From positions 1-64,000 of the forward strand of contig CANJIU010000034.1 in assembly GCA_947474365.1 (NCBI GenBank): DNA of 64,000 nucleotides, in the 5' to 3' direction. The stretch comes from Opitutia bacterium (GTDB lineage Bacteria > Verrucomicrobiota > Verrucomicrobiia > Opitutales > Opitutaceae). Under the pieces are notes generated by a model. That model saw only the letters and a program-made list of their open reading frames with translations, made no database searches and was not told where the DNA came from. Of the stretch, positions 23,915 to 32,436 are shown one piece after another (the first letter of the stretch is position 1; each line of letters opens with the position of its first letter). Both the position numbers and the translations under genes were made by a program.

Positions 23915-25057
23915 ATGCCCGCGCAAGCTCTCATCAACGGCAATGGCGACCAGCGGCGGACGCTGGTGGTGGTGTTCCTGCGGGGCGCGGCCGACGGGCT
24001 GGCGCTGGTGCCTCCACTCGAAGATGAGCATTATTACCGCGCGCGGCCACGGCTGGCCATCCTGAAGGCCGACGCGGTGCGGTTGGACGACCGATTCGGA
24101 CTGCATCCGCGGCTGCAGCCGTTGGAATCCGCCTGGAGGGACGGCGACCTGGCGATCGTGCATGCCTGCGGCACGGAGGATCAGACGCGGTCGCATTTTG
24201 AGGCGCAGGACTTCATGGAACACGGCGGCGTGGTGGCGGGCGGGTGGTTGGGGCGCTTCCTGCGGGCGCGCCCTGCGCCGGCCAGCGGCGCGCTGGCGTG
24301 CGTGGCTGTGGGCAAGGCGTTGCCCGAGTGTCTGCTCGGCGCGCCGACGGTGACGGTGATGCAGAACCTCGATGATTTCGCGATCGGGGGAAAGACGCCT
24401 GCCTTTCGCTCGCAGCTTGAGCAGCTTTACGCCATGGAGCGCGGCCAGCTCGGGGCGGCGGCGCGCGACACCTTTGACGCGCTGGTGCGCATCGATGCGA
24501 TGCGATCCACCGCCTATGTGGCGGCCAACGGCGCGAGTTACGGTCGCGATGACTTTTCCGCGGGTCTCAGCCAGGTGGCGCGATTAATTCGGGCGGACGT
24601 CGGGCTGGAGGCGGCCTCGATTGATTTGCCGGGCTGGGATTCGCATTTCGGGCAGCAGGGGCAGGTCGAGTCGCTGGCCACGCGGCTGGCGACTGGCCTC
24701 GAGGCGTTTCGCCGTGATTTGGGTGCGCGGATGGCGACGACGACGGTGATTGTGATGACGGAGTTCGGCCGTACGGTGGAGGAGAACTCGGCGTTCGGCA
24801 CGGATCACGGACGCGGTTCGGCGCTGATGGTGCTGGGCGGTGGTGTCCGTGGTGGTCGGATACATGGGGAATGGCGCGGCCTGAGTCCGGACGTGCTGGA
24901 GCGTCGGGGCGTGCTCGAGGGTTACGGCGACCTGCCGGTGTGGAACAATTACCGCAACGTCCTCGCCTCCGTCCTTGCCCGGCACGGTGCCGACGCGGCG
25001 GCGCTGGCGGCGGTGTTTCCTGATTTCGCGCTCACGCCGTTTGAGTTGTATCGGTGA
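23915..25057 (+). CDS. DUF1501 protein (alkaline-phosphatase-fold family)
   Basis: A 380-residue partner of the DUF1800 protein. It starts RRTLVVVFLRGAADGLALVPP and contains HACGTEDQTRSHFEAQDFME. Near the end it has VIVMTEFGRTVEENSAFGTDHGRGSALMVLGG. These are the conserved D/H-rich segments of DUF1501 proteins, distant relatives of the sulfatase/phosphatase fold. Unlike most members it lacks an N-terminal Tat signal. It may therefore stay cytosolic or be exported together with its Tat-bearing partner (inference). Probably co-transcribed with the two upstream genes. Confidence 0.9.
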   Translation: MPAQALINGNGDQRRTLVVVFLRGAADGLALVPPLEDEHYYRARPRLAILKADAVRLDDRFGLHPRLQPLESAWRDGDLAIVHACGTEDQTRSHFEAQDFMEHGGVVAGGWLGRFLRARPAPASGALACVAVGKALPECLLGAPTVTVMQNLDDFAIGGKTPAFRSQLEQLYAMERGQLGAAARDTFDALVRIDAMRSTAYVAANGASYGRDDFSAGLSQVARLIRADVGLEAASIDLPGWDSHFGQQGQVESLATRLATGLEAFRRDLGARMATTTVIVMTEFGRTVEENSAFGTDHGRGSALMVLGGGVRGGRIHGEWRGLSPDVLERRGVLEGYGDLPVWNNYRNVLASVLARHGADAAALAAVFPDFALTPFELYR

Positions 25058-25099
25058 GCGCCTGACGGTTCGGCGGGCGGGTCGCCTGCGCTCCCGGGA

Positions 25100-25873
25100 T
25101 TAACGGCCGCACCAGCCGCCGTCGACCGCGAGGATGTGGCCGCTGAGGTAGTCGCTCGCGCCGGACGCGAGGAAGACAACGGCGCCTTCCAAATCACCCG
25201 GTTCGCCCCAGCGGTTGGCCGGGATGCGGCTGAGGATTTCTTTCGACCGCACGGGATCCGCCTGAAGGGCCGCGGTGTTGTCGGTGCGCATGTAGCCGGG
25301 GGCGATGGCGTTGACGTTGACGCCGCGGCCGGCCCATTCGTTGGAAAGCGCCCTGGTGAGCTGACCGACCGCGCCCTTGCTGGCGGCGTAGCCGGGCACG
25401 GTGATGCCGCCGAAAAACGTGAGCAGCGAGGCGATGTTGACGATCTTGCCCGAGCCGCGCGCGAGCATGTGGCGGCCGGCGGCGCGGCAGGCGGTGAACA
25501 CACCGTCGAGATTTACGCTCAGCACGGCGTCCCAGTCCGCGTCACTGTGCTCGGCGGCCGGCGTCCGCCGGATGATGCCGGCGTTGTTGACGAGGATGTC
25601 GAGGTGGCCCTGCCACGCGATGGCCTCCGCGAGGAGCCGTTCGACGTCGACGCGCTGGCCGAGGTCGGCCGCGATGGCGTGGGCGCGAATGCCGATTGAG
25701 GAAAGTTCCGCGACGACCGCATTGAGCGAGGTGGGATCGCGGCCGTTGACGATGACATCGGCACCGGCGCGGGCGAGGGCGAGAGCCATGGCGCGACCAA
25801 GGCCCTTGGAGGAGCCGGTGACGAGGGCGACTTTGCCGTGGAGGCCGAATTTCTGGTCGAGGTAGGAGGGCAT
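25100..25873 (-). CDS. kduD: 2-dehydro-3-deoxy-D-gluconate 5-dehydrogenase (SDR)
   Basis: A 257-residue short-chain dehydrogenase from ATG 25873. The NAD-binding motif is TGSSKGLGRA, with NNAG downstream. The catalytic Tyr/Lys lie in PGYAASKGAVG with Ser in NIASLL. A C-terminal LSGHILAVDGGW completes the fold. It follows kduI by 7 bp, and the pair converts the product of pectin/polyuronate lyases (4-deoxy-5-ketouronate) to 2-keto-3-deoxygluconate. The open frame upstream of 25873 overlaps kduI and is ignored. Sequence similarity to gluconate 5-dehydrogenases is close, but the context favours KduD. Confidence 0.92.
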   Translation of the reverse strand: MPSYLDQKFGLHGKVALVTGSSKGLGRAMALALARAGADVIVNGRDPTSLNAVVAELSSIGIRAHAIAADLGQRVDVERLLAEAIAWQGHLDILVNNAGIIRRTPAAEHSDADWDAVLSVNLDGVFTACRAAGRHMLARGSGKIVNIASLLTFFGGITVPGYAASKGAVGQLTRALSNEWAGRGVNVNAIAPGYMRTDNTAALQADPVRSKEILSRIPANRWGEPGDLEGAVVFLASGASDYLSGHILAVDGGWCGR

Positions 25874-25880
25874 GGAAGAA

Positions 25881-26708
25881 TCACCTGAGCTCCGCGATCG
25901 GCGCCGGATCCATGTCGGCAAACGTCTGGTTGTCACCGCCCATCGCCCATACGAAACGATACGCGCCGGTGCCGGCGCCGCAGTGGACCGACCACGCCGG
26001 CGACAGTACGGCCTCGCGGTCGCGGACGACGAGGTGGCGGGTGGCCTGGGGCAGGCCCATGAAGTGGAAGACGGCGTTGTCACCGAGATCAAAATACAGG
26101 TAGATCTCCGTGCGGCGGCTGTGCGTGTGCGGCGGCATCGTATTCCAGACGCTGCCGGGTTCGAATTCGGTGAAGCCCATCACGAGCTGGCAGCTCTTCA
26201 CGCCGTCGGGATGGATGAGTTTGTTGATGCGGCGCCGGTTGGCTTTCGCGGGATCGCCAATGGGGTCGGAGTGCAGATCGGCGCGCCGGACGACCGCGGT
26301 CGGATGCGTGGCGTGGGCGGGGGTGCTGATGAAGTAGAATTGAGCCTCGCCGACGGTACCGGTTTCGAACACGACGTCCTTTTCGCCGGGTCCGACGTAG
26401 AGGCAGTCGAGCGGTCCGATTTCGTGGACAGTGCCACCGACGCGGACGGTGCCGGGGCCCGGGCCGATGTTGAGGATGCCGATCTCGCGGCGTTCGAGAA
26501 AAAACGCCGTGCCGGTTTCCTTTGCGTTCGGCAGCGGGAGCGGTGCTGACGTCGGAACCGCCATGCCAACGATCATACGGTCGAGGTCGGTATAATGGGC
26601 CGTGATCGCGCCGGGCTGGCAAAGTCCGCTGATCAGGAATCGGGCGCGTAGTTCGTCGGTGGAAAGCGTGTTGGTGGCTTCAGGCGTGGGAAAGTAGTGG
26701 AGTTGCAT
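25881..26708 (-). CDS. kduI: 5-keto-4-deoxyuronate isomerase
   Basis: A 275-residue cupin isomerase of uronate breakdown. It converts 5-dehydro-4-deoxyglucuronate to 3-deoxy-D-glycero-2,5-hexodiulosonate. Metal ligands are recognisable in VWNTMPPHTHSRRTEIYLYF (His, His, Glu), with a distal HCGAGTGAYRFVWAMGGDN segment. The length (typically ~278) and both termini fit KduI. kduD follows at 7 bp. Upstream lie a hairpin and a terminator separating it from the TBDR gene on the same strand. Confidence 0.95.
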   Translation of the reverse strand: MQLHYFPTPEATNTLSTDELRARFLISGLCQPGAITAHYTDLDRMIVGMAVPTSAPLPLPNAKETGTAFFLERREIGILNIGPGPGTVRVGGTVHEIGPLDCLYVGPGEKDVVFETGTVGEAQFYFISTPAHATHPTAVVRRADLHSDPIGDPAKANRRRINKLIHPDGVKSCQLVMGFTEFEPGSVWNTMPPHTHSRRTEIYLYFDLGDNAVFHFMGLPQATRHLVVRDREAVLSPAWSVHCGAGTGAYRFVWAMGGDNQTFADMDPAPIAELR

Positions 26709-26750
26709 CGGAGGCGTGGCCGGGTTTCCGCCGAAAGGCAGAGCGGCCGG

Positions 26751-26799
26751 GAAAAGAAAAGACCCCGCGTCGCCGTGGTGACAAGCGGCTTCGCGGGGT
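26751..26799 (-). terminator. Rho-independent terminator after the TBDR gene
   Basis: On the minus strand ACCCCGCG (26799-26792) pairs with CGCGGGGT (26769-26762), an 8-bp GC stem. It is followed by a T-rich tract (CTTTTCTTTTC, 26760-26750). It would end the transcript of the TBDR at 26939-30085 before kduI, leaving kduID on its own promoter or on read-through. Confidence 0.75.
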
Positions 26800-26854
26800 T
26801 CGGTTGGGGCCGGTCAGTAGGACGCGGCACCCTTTCTGCCAGGAAGCGCCAAGA

Positions 26855-26883
26855 GCGGTTGTCATCCATAAAGTGACAACCGC
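26855..26883. promoter_or_regulatory. 10-bp perfect inverted repeat between TBDR and kduI
   Basis: GCGGTTGTCA (26855-26864) and TGACAACCGC (26874-26883) are exact reverse complements separated by 9 nt. There is no adjacent T-run, so it is not an obvious terminator. It may be an operator for an uronate regulator acting on kduI, or an RNA-stabilising hairpin downstream of the TBDR mRNA. Function is inference from position. Confidence 0.5.
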
Positions 26884-26938
26884 CGGCGCAGATGAGCGGT
26901 GTTGCGGCGGGGGATTCGACCGGGTAGCGGGGTCGGGG

Positions 26939-29900
26939 TCAGAACGAGCCCCTCACGCCGAACGTGTATTTCGCCCCGTAGGTTCCGTGCCGGTTCATGA
27001 AAGCGACGTTGTTGTTGTAGCGGTAGGACGGGGCGGCGGTGAGATTGGCGATGTTCATGAATAGCGTCGCATAGCGGTGCAGCTTGTAGGCGGCATTGAC
27101 GTCGATTTGCAGGCGCTCGCGCTCGTAGTTGCCGATGCCGTTGGCGCCGGGCACCGTGAGGATGCGTTCACCGACCCAGTTGAACTTCACGCCACCGGTG
27201 AACGCCCTGAGCGTATAGTTGAGGCCCGCGTTGAACGAGTCCTTGGGCACGCCGCTGCCGCCCGTGAAGAGGCCGGGATTGGATGTGGTCGTGCGGGTGT
27301 AATTGGCGAACACCCCGAGGCCGCGGAAAATGCCGGGCAGGAAGGACAGCTGCTGCGAGTATTCCAACTCGAAGCCGCGCACGATGGCCGAGCCGCCGTT
27401 GGTCACGCGGGTGAACTGGGCGCCGCTCGCGAGCAAGCCGGCCTCGGTGTAGCCGAGGTCAAGGATGTCCTGCGGAATGTCACCCTTGGAGAAGAGCGAC
27501 GTGGTGGAGATCTGCGCGTCCTTGAGCTCCTTGTAGAAAACCCCCGCGGACAGGACACCGACGGGCTCGAAATAGTACTCCACGCGGGCGTCGTAGTTGC
27601 TCGCATATTCGGGCTGCAGGTCGGGATTGGCGGTCGAAAACGCGAGCTCGTTGTCGCTCACCGTCAGACTGCGCGAGAGGTTCTGCGGATCGGGCCGGAG
27701 GACCGAGCGGTAGAAGGCGCCGCGCAGAACGAGATTATCGCTCGCGGAATAGCGCACCTGGGCGGACGGGAAGAAATCATCGTAGCTCTGGGTCTTCGTT
27801 CGCCGCGTGCCGTAACGGGCCTGGATGTAGTTGAAGTTGTTCTGATCGGTGGTGCCCGACTGGGCGGTCGCCTTCACGTTGCCGATGTCGTCGTACGCCC
27901 GGCCCTGGCTGTCGGTGCTTTCGAAGCGCACGCCGCCGACGACCTGGATCTTGTTTGTCAGCTTCGAAGTTCCCATGACGTAGGCCGATTGGATCGTCTC
28001 CTTGAAATCGAACATGCTCTGAAGGCGGTTGCGCAGGTTGGCGGCGGCCTGCGCCGTGGTGAGGAAGAACGGCGTGGTGGCGTTGGCGGCGGTCGCCTGC
28101 GGGCCGAACAGCGGGTCGATGTTGCCTTTCGCGAACAGGTCGTAGAGGCGCCACTTGTCCGTCGAGGCGGCGGAGCCCACAAGGCCGCGGACGTCGGTGA
28201 GCGTCTCGCCCTTGTTGAAGGAGGGCTGGTAGGGGTCGTTGTAGTTTGCGAGATTGATGAAGCCGGGGCGGGTCGGGTCGACGTTCATCGTCCAGTTCTT
28301 CGTCCAGGTATCGATGTCCTTGACGAGGAGGCCGGAGTAGCCGCCGAATTTGAGCACCGTCGGTATCCGCAATTGCGGCAGGCGCATCGTGGCATCGGCG
28401 CGGGCGTTGAACGACTGGTCCTTGGAGTCGCGCTGGGCGAGCGTGACCGCCGCGCTGTCGTTGTAGTTTGCGAGGTCGAAGAAGCTGCGGGTGTCGGTTG
28501 TGCCGTCGAGGCGATTGGCGTTCTGCCGGAGTTGGAGGTTGGGCTGGTTGCGGTCGCTGGTGTAGCTCCAGCTTACGCCGCGCATGCGCGCGCTCACGAC
28601 GTTGAAGTAGCCCTCGGCGTCGGAGTCGTACCACTGGTAGGAGCGGGAGTAGGCCGTCGAGGCATCGAGCGATGTGGTTGGGGTCAGCTTCCAGGTCAGC
28701 GCCGGGTTGATCAGAAAGGTGGCGCCGTACTTGCGGAAATTGGTGCCGGCCGTGGTGATGGTGTTGGTGGTGTCGGTGGCGTTGGTCGCGATCGTCCGCA
28801 TCGACGTCGCGCTCGGCGCATCGGGCTGGCTCGCGGCGGTGGTGGCGGCGGCGAAGGTCCAGTTGCGGTTGTGGAACGGCGCGTTGTAGAAATTATAACT
28901 CGTGCGGAGCGACAGGATGAGGTCCGGAGTGGCCTTGAAATCAAGATTCACGAGAAGCGCGTCGCGGAAGGTCGGCTTGAGGCCGTCCTGCCAGTTCACC
29001 GAGCTGATGCGGGGGATCTCGGTGTCGTTGTCGGCGGCGGAGGCGTTGAAGGTCCGGCCCAGGGCGGCGATGATCTTCTGCTCGACGTAGGTGCCGGTGT
29101 GGTTGGCGCTGACGACGACTCCGAGGCGGCCGTTCATCAGCGTGTCGGAAAACTCGAGCGAGCCGCCGGGCAGCGCCTTCCGGCGCTCCTGATTGTCCCA
29201 GCCGATGGTCTTGCCGAGCTGGAACGCGTATTCGTTGAACGTGAGGTTGGCGTTATAGTTGATGCGGCGGCCCTTTTGGTTGAGGGCGCTCTTGCTCTTC
29301 ACGTTGATCGAACCGGCGAGGCTGTTGGCCGGCTGATCGGCGAGCGGGGTCTTGCTGAGCTCGATGGTGTCGACCGTCGAGAGTGAGACCTGCTCGAACT
29401 GGAAATCGCGGCCGGTGCCGATGCCGACGTCGGCGGAGGCGACGGGATTCCCGTCGATCATCACGCTGGCGTATTTCGAGGACATGCCGCGGACCCGCAC
29501 GGTGCGGGCGTCGTTTTCGACGTAGTCGATGGTGAGGCCCGGCATGTATTTCAGGAACTCGCCGACGTTGTCTTCAGAGACCGCGCCGAACGCGTCGGCC
29601 GCGATGACGTTCTTGATGTTCGACGCCTGCTTCTGATCGACGATGGCCTTGGCGTTGCCTTCGCGGGTGCTCCCGACGACGAACGCGCTTAGGGTCAGAA
29701 CCTCGCCGTACTGCCGGGTAGTGAGGTTGAAATCGAGGGTGGTGGTACCGCCGGTCGGGACGGAGACGCTTTGCGAAATGGGATCCAAACCGGTGTAGGT
29801 CGCCGAAATCGACCGTTCGCCGGCCGGTACGCCGGTCAGGACGTAGAGGCCGCCCGCCACGGAGGTGGTGACGCGATCGGTGCCGACGACGCGGATTTCC

Positions 29901-30085
29901 GCGTTTTCGAGATAAGCGCCGGTGCCGGCGTTGGCCACGCGGCCTGAAATCGTGCCCGTGTTGCCTTGGGCAAACGCAACGAGCGCGCTCGAGGTGAAAA
30001 TCGAAATCGCGCAGAGCAGGCGCGCGATGGAGAAGCAGCCGCTCAGGGCGGCGCCTTGATGATCTAACGCTGGTTGTGGCTTCAT
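26939..30085 (-). CDS. TonB-dependent receptor with carboxypeptidase-regulatory-like domain
   Basis: A 1048-residue outer-membrane receptor. A signal peptide (~1-39, ending VAFAQG) is followed by a carboxypeptidase-D-regulatory-like beta-sandwich (GTISGRVANAGTGAYLENAEI, ~42-118). Next comes the plug (ASNIKNVIAADAFGAVSEDNVGEFLKYMPGL, VRVRGMSSKYASVMIDGNP), then the barrel, ending in Phe (GVRGSF) as BAM substrates do. This architecture is common for oligosaccharide uptake in Verrucomicrobiota and Bacteroidota. Its place between kduI and a divergent LacI regulator suggests oligouronide import (inference). No SusD-like partner is encoded. Confidence 0.93.
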   Translation of the reverse strand: MKPQPALDHQGAALSGCFSIARLLCAISIFTSSALVAFAQGNTGTISGRVANAGTGAYLENAEIRVVGTDRVTTSVAGGLYVLTGVPAGERSISATYTGLDPISQSVSVPTGGTTTLDFNLTTRQYGEVLTLSAFVVGSTREGNAKAIVDQKQASNIKNVIAADAFGAVSEDNVGEFLKYMPGLTIDYVENDARTVRVRGMSSKYASVMIDGNPVASADVGIGTGRDFQFEQVSLSTVDTIELSKTPLADQPANSLAGSINVKSKSALNQKGRRINYNANLTFNEYAFQLGKTIGWDNQERRKALPGGSLEFSDTLMNGRLGVVVSANHTGTYVEQKIIAALGRTFNASAADNDTEIPRISSVNWQDGLKPTFRDALLVNLDFKATPDLILSLRTSYNFYNAPFHNRNWTFAAATTAASQPDAPSATSMRTIATNATDTTNTITTAGTNFRKYGATFLINPALTWKLTPTTSLDASTAYSRSYQWYDSDAEGYFNVVSARMRGVSWSYTSDRNQPNLQLRQNANRLDGTTDTRSFFDLANYNDSAAVTLAQRDSKDQSFNARADATMRLPQLRIPTVLKFGGYSGLLVKDIDTWTKNWTMNVDPTRPGFINLANYNDPYQPSFNKGETLTDVRGLVGSAASTDKWRLYDLFAKGNIDPLFGPQATAANATTPFFLTTAQAAANLRNRLQSMFDFKETIQSAYVMGTSKLTNKIQVVGGVRFESTDSQGRAYDDIGNVKATAQSGTTDQNNFNYIQARYGTRRTKTQSYDDFFPSAQVRYSASDNLVLRGAFYRSVLRPDPQNLSRSLTVSDNELAFSTANPDLQPEYASNYDARVEYYFEPVGVLSAGVFYKELKDAQISTTSLFSKGDIPQDILDLGYTEAGLLASGAQFTRVTNGGSAIVRGFELEYSQQLSFLPGIFRGLGVFANYTRTTTSNPGLFTGGSGVPKDSFNAGLNYTLRAFTGGVKFNWVGERILTVPGANGIGNYERERLQIDVNAAYKLHRYATLFMNIANLTAAPSYRYNNNVAFMNRHGTYGAKYTFGVRGSF

Positions 30086-30176
30086 AGGGTTTTGGAGGTC
30101 AATCTGACGCGGGCTTGGAATGTGCGGCCGGGCGGACGGCGACCAATCGAGGCGGAGCCGCGGCTACGGTTTCAAA

Positions 30177-30201
30177 CGGACACGTGTCCGCTTACAAGCG
30201 G
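30177..30201. promoter_or_regulatory. Operator candidate: overlapping palindromes in the TBDR/lacI gap
   Basis: CGGACACGTGTCCG (30177-30190) is a perfect 14-bp palindrome with a central CG, the layout typical of LacI-family operators. It overlaps a second palindrome, CCGCTTACAAGCGG (30188-30201). The pair lies 92-116 bp upstream of the TBDR start and 131-155 bp before the LacI-type gene, in the only gap between these divergent genes. Confidence 0.55.
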
Positions 30202-30247
30202 AATCTCCCGGCCCGCCGGGAAATTGTTTTCAGACCGTCCGGCGCGT

Positions 30248-30277
30248 GATCGGGTGTGGGAGGATCGGGTGTGGGAG
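30248..30277 (+). repeat. 15-bp perfect tandem duplication upstream of the LacI gene
   Basis: GATCGGGTGTGGGAG occurs twice head to tail (30248-30262, 30263-30277). A TTGACA hexamer follows at 30283-30288, a possible -35 box for the regulator; the -10 is not clear. The duplication may be recent slippage, or two phased half-sites just upstream of that promoter. Confidence 0.6.
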
Positions 30278-30331
30278 GGCCGTTGACATGGCCGACGGGC
30301 CGACCCCATCTAGGAACGCCGCACCTCTCCT

Positions 30332-31390
30332 GTGACCGCATCCCGCCATTCCCAGCCCCCCGCCGTGATCCGTTCGACGGCCGATTTCGCCCGCCATGTA
30401 GGGCTCGCGCGCACCACCGTGTCGCGCGTGCTCAACGGCCAGCCCGGCCTGAAGCAGAAGACGATTGACCGCGTGCAGCGCGCGCTGGCCGAGACCGGCT
30501 TCACGCCCAACGCGCACGCGCTCCACCTCCGGGGCAAGCGCACCTCGATGATCGGAATCTGTATGGAGGATCTGGCGACGCCGCCCGCGGTGCGAAAGCT
30601 CGCGACCCTCCAGCGCGTGCTGCGCGCGCGCGGATTTTCCTCGTTGATCGAGGTGTTCACGCCGGGGGCGGGCCGCGAGGTCGTGCGGCACTTCCTTTCG
30701 CTGCGGGTCGAGGCGGTGGTGTTCATCGGCCATTTTCACCGCGAGGAGATCGAGGCCCGGATCGCCGAGCTGATTGCGCACGGGATTCCGCATCTGGTGA
30801 TCGACCACTACGGGCTGAAGAACGCCAACACCGTCGCGCTGGACCGGGCCGCGGGCATGGCAGCGGTGGTCAACCATCTGCTCGACCACGGGCACCGGCG
30901 GTTCGGCCTGATTGGGATCTCCAAGGGGCCGGTCAGCCGGATCGACCGGCTGAGTGGGATTCAGGCGGCGTTGAGTGCGCGCGGCCTCGATTTCGACGCG
31001 TGCACGCTGACGCTCGATCACCTGCACGAACGACGGAACGATTTTCAATATGGCCGAAAGCTCGCCGCGAGTTTCATGGCGCAGCCGGTGCGCCCCACGG
31101 CTTTCCTCGGGCACAACGACGAGATTGCGATCGGCGCGCTCCGCGGACTGCGGGACGCCGGGCTCAAGCTGCCGCGCGACGCCTCCATCACGGGCTTCAA
31201 CAATCAGGACATCTGCCAGATGACGGCACCGACGCTCACGACCGTTGACCAAAACATCGAAGGGACCGTGGCGACTGCGGCAGAACTGATTCTTGCGCAA
31301 CTCGACCGCCCGCTCCGAGCCAAGCCGATCATCCGGACGATCGAACCTCGGCTGGTAATCGGGGATTCGACCGGACCGGTGAAAGCCTGA
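30332..31390 (+). CDS. LacI-family transcriptional regulator
   Basis: A 352-residue regulator from GTG 30332. The N-terminal HTH reads TADFARHVGLARTTVSRVLNG, then LKQKTIDRVQRALAETGFTPN and the hinge helix (AHALHLRGKRT). The remainder is a periplasmic-binding-protein-like effector domain with HGHRRFGLIG and AFLGHNDEIAIGALRGLRDAGLKLPRD. It is transcribed divergently from the TBDR at 26939-30085, and the intervening palindrome is a natural operator. It probably responds to a sugar or uronate taken up by that receptor; the effector is not identifiable from sequence. Confidence 0.92.
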   Translation: MTASRHSQPPAVIRSTADFARHVGLARTTVSRVLNGQPGLKQKTIDRVQRALAETGFTPNAHALHLRGKRTSMIGICMEDLATPPAVRKLATLQRVLRARGFSSLIEVFTPGAGREVVRHFLSLRVEAVVFIGHFHREEIEARIAELIAHGIPHLVIDHYGLKNANTVALDRAAGMAAVVNHLLDHGHRRFGLIGISKGPVSRIDRLSGIQAALSARGLDFDACTLTLDHLHERRNDFQYGRKLAASFMAQPVRPTAFLGHNDEIAIGALRGLRDAGLKLPRDASITGFNNQDICQMTAPTLTTVDQNIEGTVATAAELILAQLDRPLRAKPIIRTIEPRLVIGDSTGPVKA

Positions 31391-31414
31391 GCGCGCGCCG
31401 CCGGCGGCTTCGGG

Positions 31415-32419
31415 TCACGTCTTCGGCCCGAGCGCCATCGCCCGCGGACGCAGCACCTCGAAATGGGTATCGGGGATGATGGGACCCATGTGCATCACCG
31501 TCTCCGCTCCAAGCAGGGAGGCAAGTCCGCCACAGGCGGGCAACGACCAGCCGCGGAGGTGGCCGTAGAGAAATCCCGCGGCCCAGGCGTCGCCGGCTCC
31601 GTTCGTGTCGATCACATCGGCCACGGCGACCGGTTCGATTCGGTGCAGTTCGCTCCCGCGGCCGATCCAGGCGCCGTCCTTGCCGACCTTCACCGCGGCC
31701 AGCACGCCGTGCCCGGCGAGCTTTCGCGTCAACGTGGCGAAATCGGTGGTCTGGTCCTGAAAGAGCGCGCGAATCTCGTCCTCGTTGGCAAACACGACGT
31801 CTATTCCGTGCCGGAACTGGGAGAACAGCCAGTCGCGGGAGGCGTGGACGACTTCGAACGAGGAGAGATCGAGGCTGGTCGTGCAACCGGCGGCGCGGGC
31901 GGCGGTGAGGACGGCGTCGGCGAGCGCGCGGTTGAAGACGAGGTAGCCTTCGATATGCGCGTGGCGGCAGCCGGCGAAATCGGCGGCGCTGATTTCCGTG
32001 GGGGCGAGCGTCATGGCCGCGCCGAGGCAGGTCCGCATCGTGCGCTGGGCGTCGGGAGTGACGAGGGCGAGACAGCGGGCGTTGGCCTGATCGCCGTGTT
32101 TGAACCGGGAGCCGTTTACGCCGGCGGTCTCGAAGGCGTGGCGGTAGATGCGGGCGAGGGGATCGTTGCCCAGCTTCCCGAGAAACGTCGTGCGCAGCCC
32201 GAGTCGGGCGGCGTTGAACGTCGCATTGGCGGCGGAACCGCCCGTGGCGTATGCAGGGTCGCCGTCAAGGAGACCGACGATGCGCTGCATCTCGCTGTGA
32301 TCGACCAGCACCATGCCGCCTTTCTCGCCGGCGACATTGCGCAGCAAAAACTCGTCCGGGACGCGGGCGAGCAAGTCCATGATGGGGGAACCAACGCCGA
32401 TGAGATCAAACGTAGACAT
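31415..32419 (-). CDS. PfkB-family kinase (adenosine kinase/ribokinase-like)
   Basis: A 334-residue cytosolic kinase. The N-terminal PfkB signature is YATGGSAANATFNAARLG. The C-terminal signature DTNGAGDAWAAGF contains the catalytic Asp and anion hole. FANEDEIRALF is a further conserved element. The MSTFDLIGVGSPIMDLLARV start and ~330-residue length resemble adenosine-kinase-like PfkB proteins common in this phylum. Adenosine, inosine or a sugar are all possible substrates. It converges with the LacI gene (24 bp) and follows the DUF6941 gene by 17 bp on the same strand. Confidence 0.88.
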   Translation of the reverse strand: MSTFDLIGVGSPIMDLLARVPDEFLLRNVAGEKGGMVLVDHSEMQRIVGLLDGDPAYATGGSAANATFNAARLGLRTTFLGKLGNDPLARIYRHAFETAGVNGSRFKHGDQANARCLALVTPDAQRTMRTCLGAAMTLAPTEISAADFAGCRHAHIEGYLVFNRALADAVLTAARAAGCTTSLDLSSFEVVHASRDWLFSQFRHGIDVVFANEDEIRALFQDQTTDFATLTRKLAGHGVLAAVKVGKDGAWIGRGSELHRIEPVAVADVIDTNGAGDAWAAGFLYGHLRGWSLPACGGLASLLGAETVMHMGPIIPDTHFEVLRPRAMALGPKT

Positions 32420-32436
32420 GCGGGAGAGAGGGCCGG

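Noticed and set aside
27077-29386. 769-codon open frame on the plus strand
   Set aside because: Antisense shadow of the TBDR at 26939-30085; no recognisable domain.
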